A stretch of 64,000 bases of DNA from Salisaeta longa DSM 21114 (GTDB lineage: Bacteria > Bacteroidota > Rhodothermia > Rhodothermales > Salinibacteraceae): the NCBI RefSeq assembly GCF_000419585.1, contig NZ_ATTH01000001.1, forward strand, positions 1,696,005 through 1,760,004. Direction: 5' to 3'. The notes beneath the pieces were generated by a model. The model had not been told where the DNA came from and made no database searches. It saw nothing but the letters and a program-made list of their open reading frames with translations. The position numbers and the translations under genes were made by a program. Each line of letters opens with the position of its first letter. The stretch's first letter is position 1. Positions 8,846 through 17,549 of the stretch are shown piece after piece.

Positions 8846-9754
8846 TTACGCTGCCGCCTTCGCGCGGTCACGGAGTTCCACCACCACGGGCGAGGCCACG
8901 AAGATGGATGAATACGTTCCCACAAGCACGCCAATGATGAGCGCAAACGAGAAGCCGCGCAGCACCTCGCCGCCAAAGAAGAACAGAATGGTGACGACCA
9001 GCAACGTCGTAATCGACGTCATGAAGGTACGGCTGAGGGTGTTGTTGATGGATCGGTTTACGACGTCGTTGTACGCGTCGGTTTTGAACATGTTGGTGTA
9101 CTCGCGCACGCGGTCAAACACCACCACGGTGTCATTCAGCGAGTAGCCCACCACCGTAAGGAGCGCGGCGATAATGGACTGATCGACCTGGAGCGAGAAC
9201 GGCGCGATGCCGGCCAAGAGCGAGAAGATGCCCAGCGTGATGGTGACGTCGTGAAGGAGCGCGGCCACTGCGCCTGTGCTAAATTGCCACTCGAAACGCA
9301 GCAAGATGTACAGAAAGATGACGAGCAGCGATCCGAGCACGGCATAGAAGGCCCCCCACATCAAGTCCTCGGCAAAGCGCGGCCCCACCACGTTGGTCTT
9401 CACCATTTTGGGGGTCGACTGCGGAAACTCTTGCCGGATTGTGTTGAGGATGGTCGACTCCACGGCGCTAATGTCGTCTTGCGCCGCGGTACGAATGAGC
9501 AGCCCCACCTCGCCATACGTCTTTACCTCGGGCTGACCGCCCAGCGGCTGCGTGAGGGCATTGCGCACCTCGGTGGCTTCCAAGCGGTTGCTCGCCTCCA
9601 CGACGAACTCCATACCGCCCTTGAAGTCGATGCCTACCTGCAGCCCGCGCGTGGCAAGCGAGCCGATGCTAAGGAGCAGGAGCACCGCCGAGATGATGTA
9701 CGCCCGGCGGCGATTGGGAATGAACGAAAAGTTGGCGTTTTCAAAAATACGCAT
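8846..9754 (-). CDS. secF: Protein translocase subunit SecF
   Basis: A 302-residue inner-membrane protein that works with SecD to pull exported proteins through SecYEG using the proton or sodium gradient. Six transmembrane segments are visible: one near the N-terminus (AYIISAVLLLLSIGSLATRG) and five after the small periplasmic domain. Family landmarks are GIDFKGGMEF, VVGPRFAEDL, and VGYSLNDTVVVFDRVRE. SecF is separate from SecD, not fused as in some bacteria, and follows it by 66 bases on the same strand. Confidence 0.96.
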   Translation of the reverse strand: MRIFENANFSFIPNRRRAYIISAVLLLLSIGSLATRGLQVGIDFKGGMEFVVEASNRLEATEVRNALTQPLGGQPEVKTYGEVGLLIRTAAQDDISAVESTILNTIRQEFPQSTPKMVKTNVVGPRFAEDLMWGAFYAVLGSLLVIFLYILLRFEWQFSTGAVAALLHDVTITLGIFSLLAGIAPFSLQVDQSIIAALLTVVGYSLNDTVVVFDRVREYTNMFKTDAYNDVVNRSINNTLSRTFMTSITTLLVVTILFFFGGEVLRGFSFALIIGVLVGTYSSIFVASPVVVELRDRAKAAA

Positions 9755-9820
9755 AGTAGCTATTCGGTTGAGGTCGTTGCCGACCGGTCAATAGATGGAA
9801 CGGAGCGGACAGGCGGCGCA

Positions 9821-11767
9821 TCAGCCGTAGTTGATGCTCGTCACCCCGCGCGTGTCCATCAAGTAGTCGAAGACGATGCGCGTTACGATGATGGCGGTAA
9901 AGAGCGACGCCAAGATACCAATCATGAGCGTAACGGCGAAGCCTTGGATGGGCCCCACGCCAAAGGAGTACAGAATTACGCCCGTAAAGAAGGTGGTGAT
10001 GTTGGCATCCAGGATGGCGCTGAGGGCCTTGTCGTAGCCCGCTTCCAGCGCGGCGCGCTCGGTCTTTCCGGTGGCCATCTCCTCGCGGATGCGCTCAAAG
10101 ATGAGCACGTTCGCATCCACCGCCATACCAATCGTAAGCACGATGCCCGCGATGCCCGGCAGCGTGAGCGTGGCGTTGAAGGCGGCCAGCACGCCCAGAA
10201 TGAGGACGATGTTAAGCAGCAGCGCTACGTCGGCCACAATGCCGGCGGTGCGGTAGTAGAAGATCATGAACAGCGCCACAAGCAAGAGCCCCACCACGGC
10301 CGAAATGAAACCGGCGCGGATGGACGCTTCGCCGAGGCTTGGGCCTACCGTGCGCTCCTCGATGATGTCGAGCGGCGCGGGCAGCGCACCCGACTGCAAG
10401 ATCGTCACGATGTCCTGGGCTTCCGCGCGCGACTCCAGTCCGCTAATGGAGGTGCGGCCGCCGGCGATGCGCTCCTGAATGCGCGGATAGGAGTACACCT
10501 TGCCGTCGAGCACCACAGCCACCTGCTCGCCCACGTTGGCGCCGGTGAGGCGTGCCCAGATGCGGGCGCCGTCCGAGTTCATGGTCATCGACACGCTGGG
10601 CTCGTTCGTAAACTGATCGAACTGCACCGATGCGCTTTCAATCACTTCGCCGCTCAACTCCGACTCGGCCTGCACGCCTATCAGGTTGTAGGCTTCTTGC
10701 CCACCCGGCGCGCCCGGCGCGGGGTTGGCCGTCCACATCAGGCGGACGCCGTTGGGCAACATGCGCTGCACCGCCGGACGCTGTAGCAAGTCGTTTACGC
10801 GGGCCGTATCGCGCGCAAAGGCCTGCCCCAACACGGGCTGCTGGCGGTACGGCAAGGGCTGCAGCACCGCAAGCAACGGGTTTTGCGCATCGCCGCTGGG
10901 GCCCGTAAGCGCGGTGCCCTGATCGCCGCCCGCGGTTGTATCGGTGGGATCGACGAGCGACGTGCCCTGCGTTTCGGGCACGGGGTCGCCGCCGGCTTGC
11001 GGATCGGCCGCCACGGTGTCCACCGCGGTCGTGTCGGCGGTGCCGGTGGTGTCGGGCTCGTAGTATGCGATGATGTCCTGCGCGGACTGCGTGAGGGCCT
11101 GCGGCTCGGCGGTGAGGTGGAAGGTGAGGCGCGCGGCGCCTTCCAGGAGATTCCGCACGCGGTCGGGGTTGTCTACGCCCGGCAGCTCTACGCTGATGCG
11201 CCGCGACCCTTTCTTCTGGATGGACGGCTCGGAGACGCCATACTGATCGACGCGATTGCGCACCACCTCCATGGCGCGATCCACGGCTTCGTCCACCTGC
11301 TGCCGCAGGTACTCGGCCACCTCCTCGTTGGTGGAGCGGCGCGTGATGTTGGCCGTTTCGTTACGGAAGTACCGCGAGAGGCGCACTTGCCCGTCGCGCT
11401 GTTGAAACTGCGTCAGGAAGGCTTCCACTACCGAGGTGCCCTGGGCGGCGGCCTGCTGCCGGGCCGCTTGCAGCACTTCGCGAAACGCAGCGTCTTTGTT
11501 TGTGGCCAGCTGATCGAGCAGCGCCGCGACGCGCACTTGCAGCGTTACGTGCATGCCGCCTTGCAGGTCGAGGCCCAGCTGAAGCGAGCTGTTGCGCACA
11601 TCGCGGATGTACTGGGCATTGTCTGCTATGTATTGCTCGCGGGCCTCGGGGGAGAGCTCGTTGAGCTTGTTGGTGAGCATAAAGTTCTGCGCGGTGGGGT
11701 ACAGGTAGTACCCGCAGATGGCCAGGAAGAATACCGTCAGGCCAATTTTTACTCCGTTACCGTTCAT
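9821..11767 (-). CDS. secD: Protein translocase subunit SecD
   Basis: A 648-residue inner-membrane partner of SecF. An N-terminal transmembrane segment is followed by the large periplasmic region with LGLDLQGGMHVTLQV, RRISVELPGV and the P1-head part, then five C-terminal membrane segments with LPAPLDIIEERTVGPSLGEASI and GMAVDANVLIFERIREE, all SecD signatures. Residues about 236-296 form a Thr/Asp/Gly/Pro-rich low-complexity insert within the periplasmic domain that is absent from typical SecD. It is the first gene of the secD-secF pair. Confidence 0.96.
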   Translation of the reverse strand: MNGNGVKIGLTVFFLAICGYYLYPTAQNFMLTNKLNELSPEAREQYIADNAQYIRDVRNSSLQLGLDLQGGMHVTLQVRVAALLDQLATNKDAAFREVLQAARQQAAAQGTSVVEAFLTQFQQRDGQVRLSRYFRNETANITRRSTNEEVAEYLRQQVDEAVDRAMEVVRNRVDQYGVSEPSIQKKGSRRISVELPGVDNPDRVRNLLEGAARLTFHLTAEPQALTQSAQDIIAYYEPDTTGTADTTAVDTVAADPQAGGDPVPETQGTSLVDPTDTTAGGDQGTALTGPSGDAQNPLLAVLQPLPYRQQPVLGQAFARDTARVNDLLQRPAVQRMLPNGVRLMWTANPAPGAPGGQEAYNLIGVQAESELSGEVIESASVQFDQFTNEPSVSMTMNSDGARIWARLTGANVGEQVAVVLDGKVYSYPRIQERIAGGRTSISGLESRAEAQDIVTILQSGALPAPLDIIEERTVGPSLGEASIRAGFISAVVGLLLVALFMIFYYRTAGIVADVALLLNIVLILGVLAAFNATLTLPGIAGIVLTIGMAVDANVLIFERIREEMATGKTERAALEAGYDKALSAILDANITTFFTGVILYSFGVGPIQGFAVTLMIGILASLFTAIIVTRIVFDYLMDTRGVTSINYG

Positions 11768-11912
11768 AAGTCAGGCAGTCGTTCGATAGAGACAAAGAGG
11801 GTCGGCAGCGCACGCACGGCGCACGCGCTGCATGCTGCATGCCTGTGACAGGCGCGCAGCTGACAGAAGGAGAGACGAAGCGCGGCGTCCCGCGACATGG
11901 GACGCCCAGAGA

Positions 11913-12476
11913 CTACGGCGCGCGCGGTTGCAGCACGCGGGGGATGAGGGCCTCGGCGATGGCAGCGCCCACGGGCGGGCCCCAGCGCTGCACGACCATG
12001 TGCATCCGCATGGCCAGCGTCCGCGTGGCGGCCCCAAGGGCAGCCGCAGGACCGCTTGCGGCGGTGGAGGTGGCTACGAGCCATTGCGCGAGCCGCGGGC
12101 CGGGCACGGCCGGAAGGGCCTGCAAGCTTTGCTGCCCGCGCAGGTACCGCACGAGCGCAGGCCCATCGGTGGCGGCGTGCCCTATCACCTGTGCCAACGA
12201 ACGAGACGGTTGTTGTGCAGCGTAGGCCTGCACGAAGGCTTCCACAAACGCGGCAAGCGAAGGTGCCGGTTGCTGCTGTGCGGCCTCAAGCGCCGCCTGA
12301 ACATCCGGCTGCACCGCCTCGGCAGTTGCCGGCAGGCGCGCGTGCAGCCATTGCGCATACGCCGCGTTCGATGTGGGCGGCGCGACGAGCGTCTGCACGC
12401 TGCTGAGCGGTAGCAGGCTGGCCACCAGCACAACGACCGGCACAAGCCGGCCCCAATACGTGCGAAACCTCTGCAT
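11913..12476 (-). CDS. Small exported or membrane-anchored protein of unknown function
   Basis: A 187-residue protein not recognised. It begins with a basic patch and one hydrophobic segment (MQRFRTYWGR then LVPVVVLVASLLPLSS), which could be a signal anchor. The rest is Ala/Gln/Pro-rich and helix-prone (for example AALEAAQQQPAPSLAAF) and ends in VLQPRAP. ATG 12476 is the only start that places the hydrophobic segment at the N-terminus. It follows the sua5-type gene by 109 bases and precedes secD by about 145 bases on the same strand. Codon usage fits the neighbours, but lack of homologue recognition leaves some doubt. Confidence 0.5.
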   Translation of the reverse strand: MQRFRTYWGRLVPVVVLVASLLPLSSVQTLVAPPTSNAAYAQWLHARLPATAEAVQPDVQAALEAAQQQPAPSLAAFVEAFVQAYAAQQPSRSLAQVIGHAATDGPALVRYLRGQQSLQALPAVPGPRLAQWLVATSTAASGPAAALGAATRTLAMRMHMVVQRWGPPVGAAIAEALIPRVLQPRAP

Positions 12477-12585
12477 GGATGCCGTTCGGAAGGCGCTCAG
12501 GAAAGAAGTTCGTAACAACCGCAACCGCCAATTCGCCACCGGCACCGGTTGTTCCTCCGGCCCGGTGCGGGCCGTGCGTTGCCTG

Positions 12586-13530
12586 TTACCCCGCCGCGGC
12601 CCGCGCGACCCGGTCGTTGATGGTGGGCCCCAGCCCCTCCGCGGGCGCCCGCTCAGCAAAGATGACGCAGCAGCCGGCCCGGTCGGCCTGCCGGAAGAAG
12701 TCGAAGAGCCGGTGCGCATACGCGGCTTGCGTGTCGCACACGGCCACCAGCCCAAACGCCTCGGGCGCGGGCGGCGCGTGTCGACCGATGTAGGCGTGCT
12801 GCGCCCCCGGCGCGGCGGCCCCGGGGTGCGCCACCGGCACCACACGGGCCTGCGGCGCATAGTGGCGGTAGCGCGTGCCCGGACTCCGCGCTTGCTGTTC
12901 GGCGCTCGATGACACGCGGAGGGCCGGACATACCGTGCGCAGCGCCTCCACCGTGCAGGCACCGTGCCGCAAGAGAACCGGCGGATCGGTCGTGCAATCG
13001 ACCACGGTCGACTCCACGCCGGCATCGGTGGGGCCGCCGTCCAAAACGCACGCAATCCGGCCGTCCATGTCTTCCAACACCGCGGCGGCCGTGGTTGGAC
13101 TGGGCCGTCCCGAGCGGTTGGCCGAGGGCGCGGCCACCGGCCGGGCGCACGCCTGCAGGAAGTGCTGTGCCATTGGATGCGCGGGGATGCGAAGCCCTAC
13201 CGTGTCGAGGCCGGCCGTCACCGCATCGGGCACACGCGGGCCGCGGGGCACGATCACCGTGAGCGGTCCCGGCGCAAACGCATGGAGCAGCGTCTCGGCC
13301 GCTTCGGGCAATACGTCCGCAAGCAAGCGGGCTTCGACGACCGAAGCGACGTGGGTAATCAGCGGATTATCGGCGGGGCGGCCTTTCGCTGCAAAGATCG
13401 ACGCCACCGCCGCGGCATCCAGCGCGTCGGCGCCCAAGCCATACACCGTCTCGGTGGGAAAGGCCACTAGCGCCCCCGACCGAAGCACCGCGGCGGCCCG
13501 CTCCACATCAGACGTGCAAAGGGTCTTCAT
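12586..13530 (-). CDS. tsaC: L-threonylcarbamoyladenylate synthase, Sua5 type
   Basis: A 314-residue enzyme that makes threonylcarbamoyl-AMP from threonine, bicarbonate and ATP for the t6A37 modification of ANN-reading tRNAs. The YrdC/TsaC fold is shown by FPTETVYGLGADALD, FAAKGRPADNPLITHV, TVIVPRGPRVPDAVTAG, VGLRIPAHP and APSANRSGRPSPT. A second, Sua5-specific domain follows (SPGTRYRHYAPQARVV onward), making it longer than the ~190-residue TsaC of E. coli. It is divergent from the lamin-tail-domain gene, with only 70 bases between the two starts. Confidence 0.94.
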   Translation of the reverse strand: MKTLCTSDVERAAAVLRSGALVAFPTETVYGLGADALDAAAVASIFAAKGRPADNPLITHVASVVEARLLADVLPEAAETLLHAFAPGPLTVIVPRGPRVPDAVTAGLDTVGLRIPAHPMAQHFLQACARPVAAPSANRSGRPSPTTAAAVLEDMDGRIACVLDGGPTDAGVESTVVDCTTDPPVLLRHGACTVEALRTVCPALRVSSSAEQQARSPGTRYRHYAPQARVVPVAHPGAAAPGAQHAYIGRHAPPAPEAFGLVAVCDTQAAYAHRLFDFFRQADRAGCCVIFAERAPAEGLGPTINDRVARAAAG

Positions 13531-13600
13531 GCCAATTCGTTATTTTCTGGCGGTCTGCGTGTCTTGCCTCCCCGTGCCTGCTACGCTTTGCTGCTCGCGT

Positions 13601-16102
13601 ATGTGCCAACTGACCCGCGCCCTCCTGCTTCTCGTGCTGTGCGCCTCCAGCGCTGTCGCCCAACCGGCGCCCACGCCGGGCGATCTGGTGATTAACGAAG
13701 TACTGTTTGCGCCCACGCCCACCGCGGCCGAGTTCATCGAGGTCTACAACACCACCGATCAGACGCTGTCGCTCGACGGCCTTCAGTATGCCGACGGCAA
13801 CCGCGATTTCGATGCGCTGGCGCCTGCCGGCACAGCGCTGCCCCCGGGCGCCTATCTCCTGATTGCCCGCGACACCACGGCCTTCGCGGCGCGCTTTCCG
13901 CAAGCGCCCGCAGCCCTCGAAGCCCCCGACTGGGAGGGCCTCAACAACGGCGGCGACCGGGTGCTGCTGCGCCGCGGCTCCACCATGATCGACTCCCTCG
14001 TCTACGACGGCGATGCCGCGCCCGACAACGTTTCCCTTGAGCGGATCGACCCGCGCGGCCCGTCCACCTCCGAAAACGTTGCCGCCTCCACCGATCCGCA
14101 AGGCGGCACGCCCGGCGTCCAAAACAGCGTGTACGCCGTCGATACCACCCCGCCGCAACTGCGCACGGTGCGCTGGGCCCGCGACGGGCGCACCCTCCAC
14201 GCGGCCTTTTCGGAGGCCCTCGCTCCGGCAGCCGTGACGCCCGCTGCATTTGCGTTGGACGGCCCCGCGCCGCCCGCCATCACCGAAGCGGCGCTCGTTG
14301 CCCCCGATACCGTCCGCTTGCGCCTGGGCGCTGCACTTTCTGACGGCCGGTACACGCTCGTCGCCACCAACATGGCCGACCGCCGCGGCAACGTGCAGCC
14401 CCGCACCACTGCCTCGTTCACCTATTTTCAGGCCGATAGGCCCGCGCCCGGCGACCTCGTCATCAACGAGCTGATGATTGATCCCAACGGCTCGGGCGAG
14501 TACGTGGAGCTTTACAACCGGTCGAACAAGACCATCGACGTGCGCCAGCTCCGGTGGCGCGACGAACGAAGCGCCCCGCAGCGCCTCACCGCCACGCGCC
14601 GCCCGCTGCGCCCCGGGGGCTATCTGGTGCTAGTGGAAGCGCCCGCAGCCTTTGCCGCATCGTTCCCCAACGCCAACGCCGACACGCTCACGCTGCCCAA
14701 CTGGCCCGCGCTCAACAACGGCGGCGACATTCCGGCCGTGTTGTTTGAAACGACCGTGCTGGATGCCGTCCCATACGCCTCGTCGTGGGGCGGCGGCGAC
14801 GGCACAGCCCTTGCGCGGGTGGACCCACGGGGCCCCTCGGATGCGCCTGCCACGTTTGCCGCGTCTACCGACCCGCAAGGCGGCACGCCCGGGGCCCGCA
14901 ACAGCGTGTACGCCCCGGATGAGCGCGCGCCGCGGCTCGTGTTTGCCGAAGCGCAAGCCGCCGATACGCTCCGGCTGTGGTTCAGCGAGGCCATCGACGC
15001 CGCCACGCTCAGCGCGGGCGACGTGCGGTGGGGCGAAGCCGCCGCCCGCTCGGTCACCACGGCCGCCGATGCCACGACCGCCGTCGCTGTGTTCGATGAC
15101 GCCCCCGCGGGCCGCGTGGCCACCGTGCGCACCTTTGCCGACCGCACGGGCAACGAGCAATCCGCCACGCGGCACGTCGTGGCATTCCGCGCCGACTCGT
15201 CACACGTGGCCCTCACCGAGATCATGTACGCCCCGCGCACCGACGCCTTCGACGATCGCCCCAATCAGCCGGAGTACATCGAGGTGCAGAACCTGTCCAA
15301 CCGCCCGCGCACCCTCCGCGGCTGGTTCCTGACCGACACGCCCGACGAGACAGGCGCGGCCGACACGCTGCGGCTTGGCGACCGCTTGCAGGCCGTGCCG
15401 CCGGGCGGCTTTGCCGTGGCGTACAACCGCGTAGATGCAGCCCCGCCCTCCGATACCACCGCGGGCCTCGCCACGGCCTTTCCGGGGCTGTCGTTTGCTG
15501 CCGATAGCGTAGCGCTGTTGCCTGCACAGGCCGCCTCGCTGGGGTTGCTGAACAGCGGCGAACAGATCGTGGTGCATCGCGCCGACGGCCGCGTGGTCGC
15601 ACGCATCGCCTACCGCCCCGACTGGCACGCCGAGGCGCTGGAGACACCGCGCGGCGTTGCGCTGGAGCGGATCAGCGCCACCGGCCCGGCGCAGTCGGCC
15701 GACAACTGGTCGAGCAGCACGGCTGCCGCCGGCGGCACGCCCGGCCACACCAACAGCCTGTCGCTTCCGCCCCGCACCGCTCGCCCCACCGCGGCTACGC
15801 TCAGCATCGCGCCGTCGCCGTTTTCCATCGAACGTGACGGAGCCACGCGCCTCCGCTACACGCTGCCGCGGGCCCCGCAGCTGATTCGCGTGCGCATCTT
15901 CGACAACCGCGGCCGCCAGGTGCGTACCCTCACCGCCGCCCGGCTGGCCGGCCCCACCGGCGAGCTGCTGTGGGATGGCCGCGACGACAATGGCCACCGG
16001 CTGCCCGTGGGCATTTACGTGGTCCTGTTTGAAGCCGTCGACGCGCGCGGCGGTACCGTCGCCCGCGAAAAGGTGCCCGTCGTGCTTGCCCGTCCGTTGT
16101 AA
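13601..16102 (+). CDS. Secreted protein with three lamin-tail domains and FlgD-like C-terminus
   Basis: An 833-residue exported protein. Signal peptide MCQLTRALLLLVLCASSAVA at residues 1-20; an in-frame ATG at 13529 overlaps the tsaC start and would bury it, so 13601 is chosen. Three lamin-tail (LTD) domains begin with GDLVINEVLFAPTPTAAEFIE, GDLVINELMIDPNGSGEYVE and VALTEIMYAPRTD...QPEYIEVQN; each of the first two is followed by a bacterial Ig-like segment and a near-identical STDPQGGTPG.RNSVYA linker. The end (SIAPSPFSIERDGATRLRYT to WDGRDDNGHRLPVGIY) is a FlgD-type Ig fold common at the C-termini of exported Bacteroidota proteins, possibly a secretion or anchoring signal. Function beyond an extracellular scaffold is unknown. 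Confidence 0.85.
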   Translation: MCQLTRALLLLVLCASSAVAQPAPTPGDLVINEVLFAPTPTAAEFIEVYNTTDQTLSLDGLQYADGNRDFDALAPAGTALPPGAYLLIARDTTAFAARFPQAPAALEAPDWEGLNNGGDRVLLRRGSTMIDSLVYDGDAAPDNVSLERIDPRGPSTSENVAASTDPQGGTPGVQNSVYAVDTTPPQLRTVRWARDGRTLHAAFSEALAPAAVTPAAFALDGPAPPAITEAALVAPDTVRLRLGAALSDGRYTLVATNMADRRGNVQPRTTASFTYFQADRPAPGDLVINELMIDPNGSGEYVELYNRSNKTIDVRQLRWRDERSAPQRLTATRRPLRPGGYLVLVEAPAAFAASFPNANADTLTLPNWPALNNGGDIPAVLFETTVLDAVPYASSWGGGDGTALARVDPRGPSDAPATFAASTDPQGGTPGARNSVYAPDERAPRLVFAEAQAADTLRLWFSEAIDAATLSAGDVRWGEAAARSVTTAADATTAVAVFDDAPAGRVATVRTFADRTGNEQSATRHVVAFRADSSHVALTEIMYAPRTDAFDDRPNQPEYIEVQNLSNRPRTLRGWFLTDTPDETGAADTLRLGDRLQAVPPGGFAVAYNRVDAAPPSDTTAGLATAFPGLSFAADSVALLPAQAASLGLLNSGEQIVVHRADGRVVARIAYRPDWHAEALETPRGVALERISATGPAQSADNWSSSTAAAGGTPGHTNSLSLPPRTARPTAATLSIAPSPFSIERDGATRLRYTLPRAPQLIRVRIFDNRGRQVRTLTAARLAGPTGELLWDGRDDNGHRLPVGIYVVLFEAVDARGGTVAREKVPVVLARPL

Positions 16103-16113
16103 TCGCCGCGGCG

Positions 16114-17070
16114 CTACGCCCCGTGTTGCGCCTCGTACAGCGGATCGGACGGCTCGACGTGGTGCGGCGGATGCGCCTCGTCGTGACGCGCCGGCTCTAA
16201 GTGAGCGGTTACGTGCACCTCGGCCCGCGGAAAGAGCGTCGCGATCTCGTCCTCTACGGCGTGCGACCGGGCGTGCGCCTCCTCAATCGACATCTTGCCC
16301 GGGAAGAGTAAGTGGTACTCAATCCACACCTCGTCGCTCACGCGGCGGTAGCGCACCTGATGGAAATTGACGATGGTCTCGTTTTCCAGTGCTTCGTTTA
16401 GCACGTTAAAGATGCGCGCGGTGCTTTCCGGATCGGCCTTTTCCATGAGGCCATACACCGAGCGGCGCAGAAGCTGGCCCGCCGTCCACAGGATGTTGAG
16501 GGCCACGAGGATCGCGGCCACCGGGTCGAGCCACTCGATGCCCGTCAGCCACACCAGCGCCACGCCGCCAATCACGCCCACGCTCGTCCACATGTCGGTA
16601 AGCACGTGCTGCCCGTTCGACACCAGCACGAGGCTGTTGTGCTTGCGCCCGGTGTGCACCAGATACGCCCCGAGCCCCAGGTTCACCAGCGTAAGGCCCA
16701 GCAAAATGTACAGCCCCGTGCCCAGCCGGTCGAGCGACGGGCCGCGCACCAGATCTTGAATCGCCGTGTAGAGGATGGTGAGGGCAGCCACCAAGATGAG
16801 CAGCCCTTCGACGGCCGAGGCAAAGTAGGCGATCTTGCCGTGGCCGTATGGATGGCTCTCGTCGGCAGGCGTGGAGGCGTACCACAGGCTAAAGGCCGCA
16901 AAGCCCGTAGCAAAAAGATGGATGACGGACTCCGCCGCATCGGAATAGATGGCCGCGCTGCCGGTGATGGCCGCCGCGGTCAGCTTCCCGGCCAGCATGA
17001 GGACGGCAACGGCTACGCTCCACCCGATGGCTCGGTAGCGGGCGCGTTGATTTGGGCGGGTAGCAGGCAT
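16114..17070 (-). CDS. Cation diffusion facilitator (CDF) transporter
   Basis: A 318-residue inner-membrane antiporter that exports divalent metals such as Zn2+, Fe2+ or Mn2+. Six membrane segments, with the metal-site motifs in TM2 (IYSDAAESVIHL) and TM5 (HVLTDMWTSVGV, HxxxD), a histidine-containing loop DESHPYGHGK and the cytosolic CDF C-terminal domain (IVNFHQVRYRRVSDEVWIEY to EVHVTAHLEP). A His-rich tail (HDEAHPPHHVEP) may also bind metal. ATG 17070 is used because the ~55 in-frame residues upstream are basic and unlike the family. It converges with the lamin-tail gene with an 11-base gap. Confidence 0.92.
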   Translation of the reverse strand: MPATRPNQRARYRAIGWSVAVAVLMLAGKLTAAAITGSAAIYSDAAESVIHLFATGFAAFSLWYASTPADESHPYGHGKIAYFASAVEGLLILVAALTILYTAIQDLVRGPSLDRLGTGLYILLGLTLVNLGLGAYLVHTGRKHNSLVLVSNGQHVLTDMWTSVGVIGGVALVWLTGIEWLDPVAAILVALNILWTAGQLLRRSVYGLMEKADPESTARIFNVLNEALENETIVNFHQVRYRRVSDEVWIEYHLLFPGKMSIEEAHARSHAVEDEIATLFPRAEVHVTAHLEPARHDEAHPPHHVEPSDPLYEAQHGA

Positions 17071-17549
17071 ATGTGATACGCATTGGTCCAGAGGGGGTAG
17101 GCTACGCTCCTCCCCGCGCGGATGTTGACGCCCGCGCCGCGACTTGTCCGTCGAGTGCTTGTGTGCCCAACGGCTTATGGGCCCCACAGCGCCGATTGAC
17201 GACCGCCTGCGCACGGTCCATCTGGATTTCACCACGAATTACGTGTTAAACGCTGTAAAGGCGGGTCCATGGTCGGTACGTTGAAGCCTTGCAACCTGCG
17301 ATCCGTGCCCGTCTTTTAGGGGCGTTGCACGCGGCAGGTCGCGCACAGATTTTTGTTTCTGAGGTTTTGCCATGGCCTTTTAACCCCATGGCACGCGTCC
17401 GTTCAGCCCTCGACGCAGTCTGCGGGCCGCGGCGGAACGACCGGCGAACTTGAAAAACAGCAAGCACGCCACCCCCCGGCGCACCACGTCGGGAACGGAC
17501 GTGACCACACCAACGCAATTTTACTTCATTCATTGGCTGAATAGCTCTC
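17071..17549. other. Long non-coding region upstream of the pyrophosphatase gene
   Basis: About 480 bases between the divergent CDF and hppA genes; no convincing gene on either strand. The clearest structure is a perfect 8-bp hairpin (TGCCATGG 17368-17375 with CCATGGCA 17386-17393) in the presumed hppA leader. It should hold promoters for both genes, but I cannot place them with confidence, and I recognise no riboswitch. Confidence 0.5.

Noticed and set aside
9251-10786. 511-codon plus-strand frame opposite secF/secD
   Set aside because: It lies wholly antisense to clearly conserved sec genes and has His/Arg/Ala-rich composition typical of GC-rich shadow frames.
12875-13600. Upstream extension of the lamin-tail protein opposite the sua5 gene
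   Set aside because: It is antisense to conserved Sua5 motifs, and the signal peptide begins only at 13601.
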